From Stomoxys calcitrans (taxonomy: Eukaryota > Arthropoda > Insecta > Diptera > Muscidae), in contig NC_081555.1 in assembly GCF_963082655.1 (NCBI RefSeq), positions 26,718,776 through 26,782,775 of the forward strand: a stretch of 64,000 nt of DNA. Direction: 5' to 3'. Positions 61,801 through 64,000 of the stretch are shown in pieces. Numbering within the stretch: position 1 is the stretch's first letter; the number at the start of each line of letters is the position of its first letter. The notes below the pieces were generated by a model. That model ran no database searches, was not told the DNA's origin, and worked only from the letters and a program-made list of their open reading frames with translations. A program made the translations under genes and the position numbers.

Positions 61801-62521
61801 CGGTGCCGGCCGGCCTATCACTGAAACTCTCCTCTTGATACTGCTGATTGTCCAAGATTGCAGTTGCAACTTTTCTACACACTATCTGCAACCTGTGGAT
61901 GCGCCCGCTAGGTCTCAGATGATTTTCTCGTAATGACGATGAACACCACTCAAATCGGAACTGAGAGTTTCAACCCGTGCATCGTCTTCGTCCTCTATTT
62001 TATCTTCTAGAGCGAACGCAATATACCTAAGGCCTTCAAGTAAAGCGCCAAGACAATGAGACCAAAATCTAAATCAAATTAAAAATGAGTTTAGTAATGG
62101 TCTTATTGAAAATACCTTATAACTCTTATCCTGAATTGAAGTCGAATACTTGTTCCATATTCTAGTCAAACTTTGTTGTATTTTATTATTCATATATTTT
62201 GTCTTTCTAGATAATAGACGCAGAGTAAATGACATCAAACTTTGGAGTTTTATACTCACACAATATGAGAAACAAATGAAATATTCTTCAATTTACCTAA
62301 ATGCCAAAGTGAAGAAGTATTTCCTTAAGATTCTACGTTTTAAATTGAATGTAAACTTTCCGGAAATTGACGTTGGCGCCATACCAATAATGAAATGCAT
62401 TAACAGTATGCTAATGGAAGCTTTACGAATCTATCGAATATTTGAAGGTAGGGAAGAAGAAATCTCTTTGTGGTATTATAAGTTTTTTAAAAGAATATTC
62501 CCAAATGAATTTCAAAACTGA
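58820..62521 (+). CDS. Unrecognised two-exon protein (228 residues)
   Basis: I do not recognise this protein. Exon 1 is 58,820-59,195 and ends at GAAA|GTAAGT. Exon 2 is 62,211-62,521, after GTCTTTCTAG. 376 and 311 nt keep the frame (687 nt). The start ATG has a good context (CAACAAAATGGC). The product is basic and Lys/Asn-rich, N-terminus MAKKLIEAGEIHIMD, with GHIRNHLGKLKRLQKN and, late in exon 1, DNPLIFAPYTWDGREIIW. Exon 2 looks helical (LNAKVKKYFLKILRF, INSMLMEALRIYRIFEG) and ends FPNEFQN. No signal peptide or membrane segment. The 3.0-kb intron is filled with mobile-element debris. Evidence for a real gene: matching splice sites and phase, long frames with non-repetitive composition, and a clean 3' flank. 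It could be a fast-evolving fly gene or an old domesticated element. Confidence 0.6.
59380..59640 (-). repeat. LINE fragment in intron
   Basis: CCAACGCAACCGTCGTAGTT, CATCGTTGTCGTATAGCTCA and CGTGGTTCATACGGCGCCCA match 61,395-61,490, part of the decayed LINE of 61-64 kb. Inserted in the intron of the unrecognised gene. Confidence 0.5.
59740..60045 (+). repeat. GTT-flanked dispersed repeat, partial
   Basis: CGTAGCGACCCTAGTCAAGT, TATTTAAAGGCACCAATAAC, CTATCACAGACACTCAG, then TGCGCCCGTTAGATCCCAGC. A detached tail (GTCCTTCATCGGCAAAAGCT, CAACACACTGCTATAACAAC) lies at 60,575-60,670. Confidence 0.6.
60904..61112 (-). mobile_element. Tc1/mariner element, internally deleted copy
   Basis: The terminus AAAGGCTGATTTTTTAAGAGC is followed by inverted transposase text: ATCTCACGGTAGCGCTCACC and GTACGGTCCAATGATGCCAC, complementary to the GERY and GIIGP parts of the 45.3-46.0 kb element. 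After TTGGCTTGCATGACATGC it jumps straight to the terminus, so the 3' transposase half is missing. The other terminus is lost. Confidence 0.7.
61115..61570 (-). mobile_element. LINE 3' region
   Basis: The minus strand translates in pieces to the LRWLGHV(M)RMDEEAP-like end of an RT protein (61,360-61,420) and MNYELYNDDSIVT-like text (61,430-61,470), typical of insect LINEs with the YADD-INIMG box. The conserved 3' stretch (TTGGCTATGACAGAATATTT) is shared with 15.3 kb and 63.3 kb. Confidence 0.55.
61628..61990 (+). repeat. GTT-flanked dispersed repeat
   Basis: TGTTGTTGTTCTTACGTGGA, ACGATCCTCCTCAAGCTCCA, GTCGCCAATAACTCGTC, GAGTATCATAGGCACTCAGT, then CAACCTGTGGATGCGCCCGC. The last large insertion before exon 2 of the unrecognised gene. 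Confidence 0.65.
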
Positions 62522-63285
62522 AAACTGGCCTTAAATATCAAAAAATCAGATGCAAACGAAATTTTTTTCAAAAAGTATATTTTTCATTTTTAATTAAAAT
62601 AATTGTTGATTTTATTAAATGAAAAGACCATTTTATTTTATAATTTTGTATATTTTTTTCGAAAAATTTATGTAATATTGGTTAACATTTGTTAACAAAA
62701 ATGCAGTTCTAAAGACTATTAAAAATATAGCTTTAATTGAATGCCTTATATACTAAACCTGAGCTATATGATGCTAGGTAAAGTGCAAAATATACCATTC
62801 TATCTTTTTGACATTTTATGTACTAGATACAAGTGAATTAACTTTTGTTTTTATAACATTTTAATCATGGTTTGAAGTAAATTTTAAGTTTTGTTGCTAT
62901 CATAATTAAAGAAGTTAGAAAATTTATGTTTTGCCCTTTATCCCCTGAGGTTATTAACCATATTTTAAAAATCTTGTAAATAATTTGCTTTGTTTTGAAA
63001 TGAAATATTTTCTTTGTTTTTAATCTAGCATTAAATTTATGTTAAATAAAGGGTCATTTCTTTTTGGTTTTTTTATTAAAAACCGAATTTAAGAGTGCTT
63101 TAATTACTTTCTGTATTTCAAAAACCAAGGTTTCCAGAGCTTCCGGCCGACTGTGGCATTCCGTGACACGTGAATGAGGATATCTTCTAAATCCTGCCAA
63201 AGCGACACTTGCGATTTTTGATGGCAACTGAGAGCACACTACTCCTTTCCTTAGTGAAATGTTCATGGGCAAAATGTGCATTTTT
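62522..63285. other. AT-rich 3' flank of the unrecognised gene
   Basis: No gene recognised. AATAAA at 63,045-63,050 is a candidate poly(A) site for the gene ending at 62,521. The rest is AT-rich without repeats that I recognise. Confidence 0.4.
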
Positions 63286-64000
63286 GAGTATTTACTTACT
63301 TAGTTTGCTATCACAAACGATTGTTCCATTAGCCGAACTCCGTGTAACTTTACCAAGTTCTCGATCTTCTGCAATTCTTATTGTCTGCTTTCGCGAGTAT
63401 TCATGCATCGAAGCCATACAACAGCAAGGTTATCAGTGTCTTGTATAATGGAATTTTCGTTTGTCGAAAGGTGATTTTGCCACTCGTCTACATGCTCTAT
63501 GCAAAGTAGACTCTGTAAGCCAATATTTGTTTTATTTCAAAACTGGTGTCTTTCGTTTTGGTAAGATGTTGAGCAGCTGAAAATTGTAGTTCCCAACTTT
63601 ATCCATCTCCTTAATCTGCTCGGGTTTACAGTGCTTTGTGGGGGTTGATCTCATCCACTTTGTCTTAGCTCAATTTACTCCCAAACCCATTTTCGTTGAT
63701 CTGTCTTCGATACTTTCAAAGGCTGCAATTGCTGAAATTCCGGTGATCGACCCATAATATTAATGTCGTAGGCAGAGGCGAGTAACAAATGTTCTCTTCT
63801 GAGTAATGTACCTATTCACAGCTGCTCTCGTGTAATCTTCTCCAGCAGGATATTAAAGATATATCACGATAGGCTTTCTCCCTGCCTGAAACCTTGTTTG
63901 GTATTGAATAATTCAGATACGTTCTTTCCTATTTTAGCTGAGGAGCGTGTGTCAGTAACCGTCATCCTGCAAAGTCGTATCAGTTTTGCAGGGATAACAA
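63285..64000 (-). mobile_element. Decayed LINE reverse transcriptase at window edge
   Basis: The minus strand shows INIMGRSPEF after a decayed YADD box (63,740-63,790), STKMGLGVN.AKTKWM (63,640-63,710) and upstream text resembling QTRFQAGRKPI (63,860-63,900; family form Q.GVRQGD). Stops in every block. The element continues beyond 64,000. Shares its 3' end with 61,115-61,570. Confidence 0.6.

Overview
The window looks like the nuclear genome of a higher fly, most likely a calyptrate such as a muscid (house fly or stable fly type). The basis is intron-split genes with GT..AG junctions, an AT-rich background, and very dense interspersed repeats: tRNA-derived SINEs, LINE relics, mariner elements and MITEs, and a family with tandem internal blocks ending in a GGCCCGGCCGAACTTA-type motif. 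No bacterial, organellar or CRISPR features are visible. Species assignment is inference.

Left part (1-29,163, + strand): one large gene lacking its 5' end fills almost half the window. It encodes a cytoskeletal adaptor with coiled coil, two PH domains, MyTH4 and FERM (PLEKHH/MAX-1 family). Ten coding exons join in frame (4,764 nt, 1,587 residues plus stop). Its large introns hold LINE fragments, SINEs, a long-inverted-repeat MITE, a mariner MITE, a palindromic AAATTT minisatellite and a 0.3-kb tandem array.

Middle (29,164-42,416): gene-poor and repeat-rich. It contains the AT-rich probable 3' UTR of the first gene, repeat copies, a 168-bp tandem triplication spanning an intron/exon-like boundary of an unidentified pseudogene, a CR1/Jockey-like reverse transcriptase relic, and a triplicated LINE ORF1 segment followed by an endonuclease relic.

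Right part (42,417-64,000): compact housekeeping genes separated by repeats. These are the GTPase of 60S subunit export LSG1/NS3 (+, five exons), HAP40/F8A (-, two exons), CCT6/TCP-1 zeta (-, two exons), the mitochondrial inner membrane peptidase subunit 1 (-, two exons), and an unrecognised 228-residue two-exon protein (+) whose intron is full of mobile-element debris. The edge at 63.3-64 kb is a degraded LINE on the - strand.

Main discovery candidate: the single 3.3-kb intron of the CCT6 gene carries five sense-strand units that fit the box H/ACA snoRNA model (hairpin, H box ANANNA, hairpin, ACA tail, 14 nt from upper stem to ACA). Four are diverged paralogs with compensatory stem changes, and the fifth has a different guide pocket. 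They sit beside a 1.6-kb A/T tract made almost only of A and T. All coordinates and folds were read by eye, with no database search or folding program.
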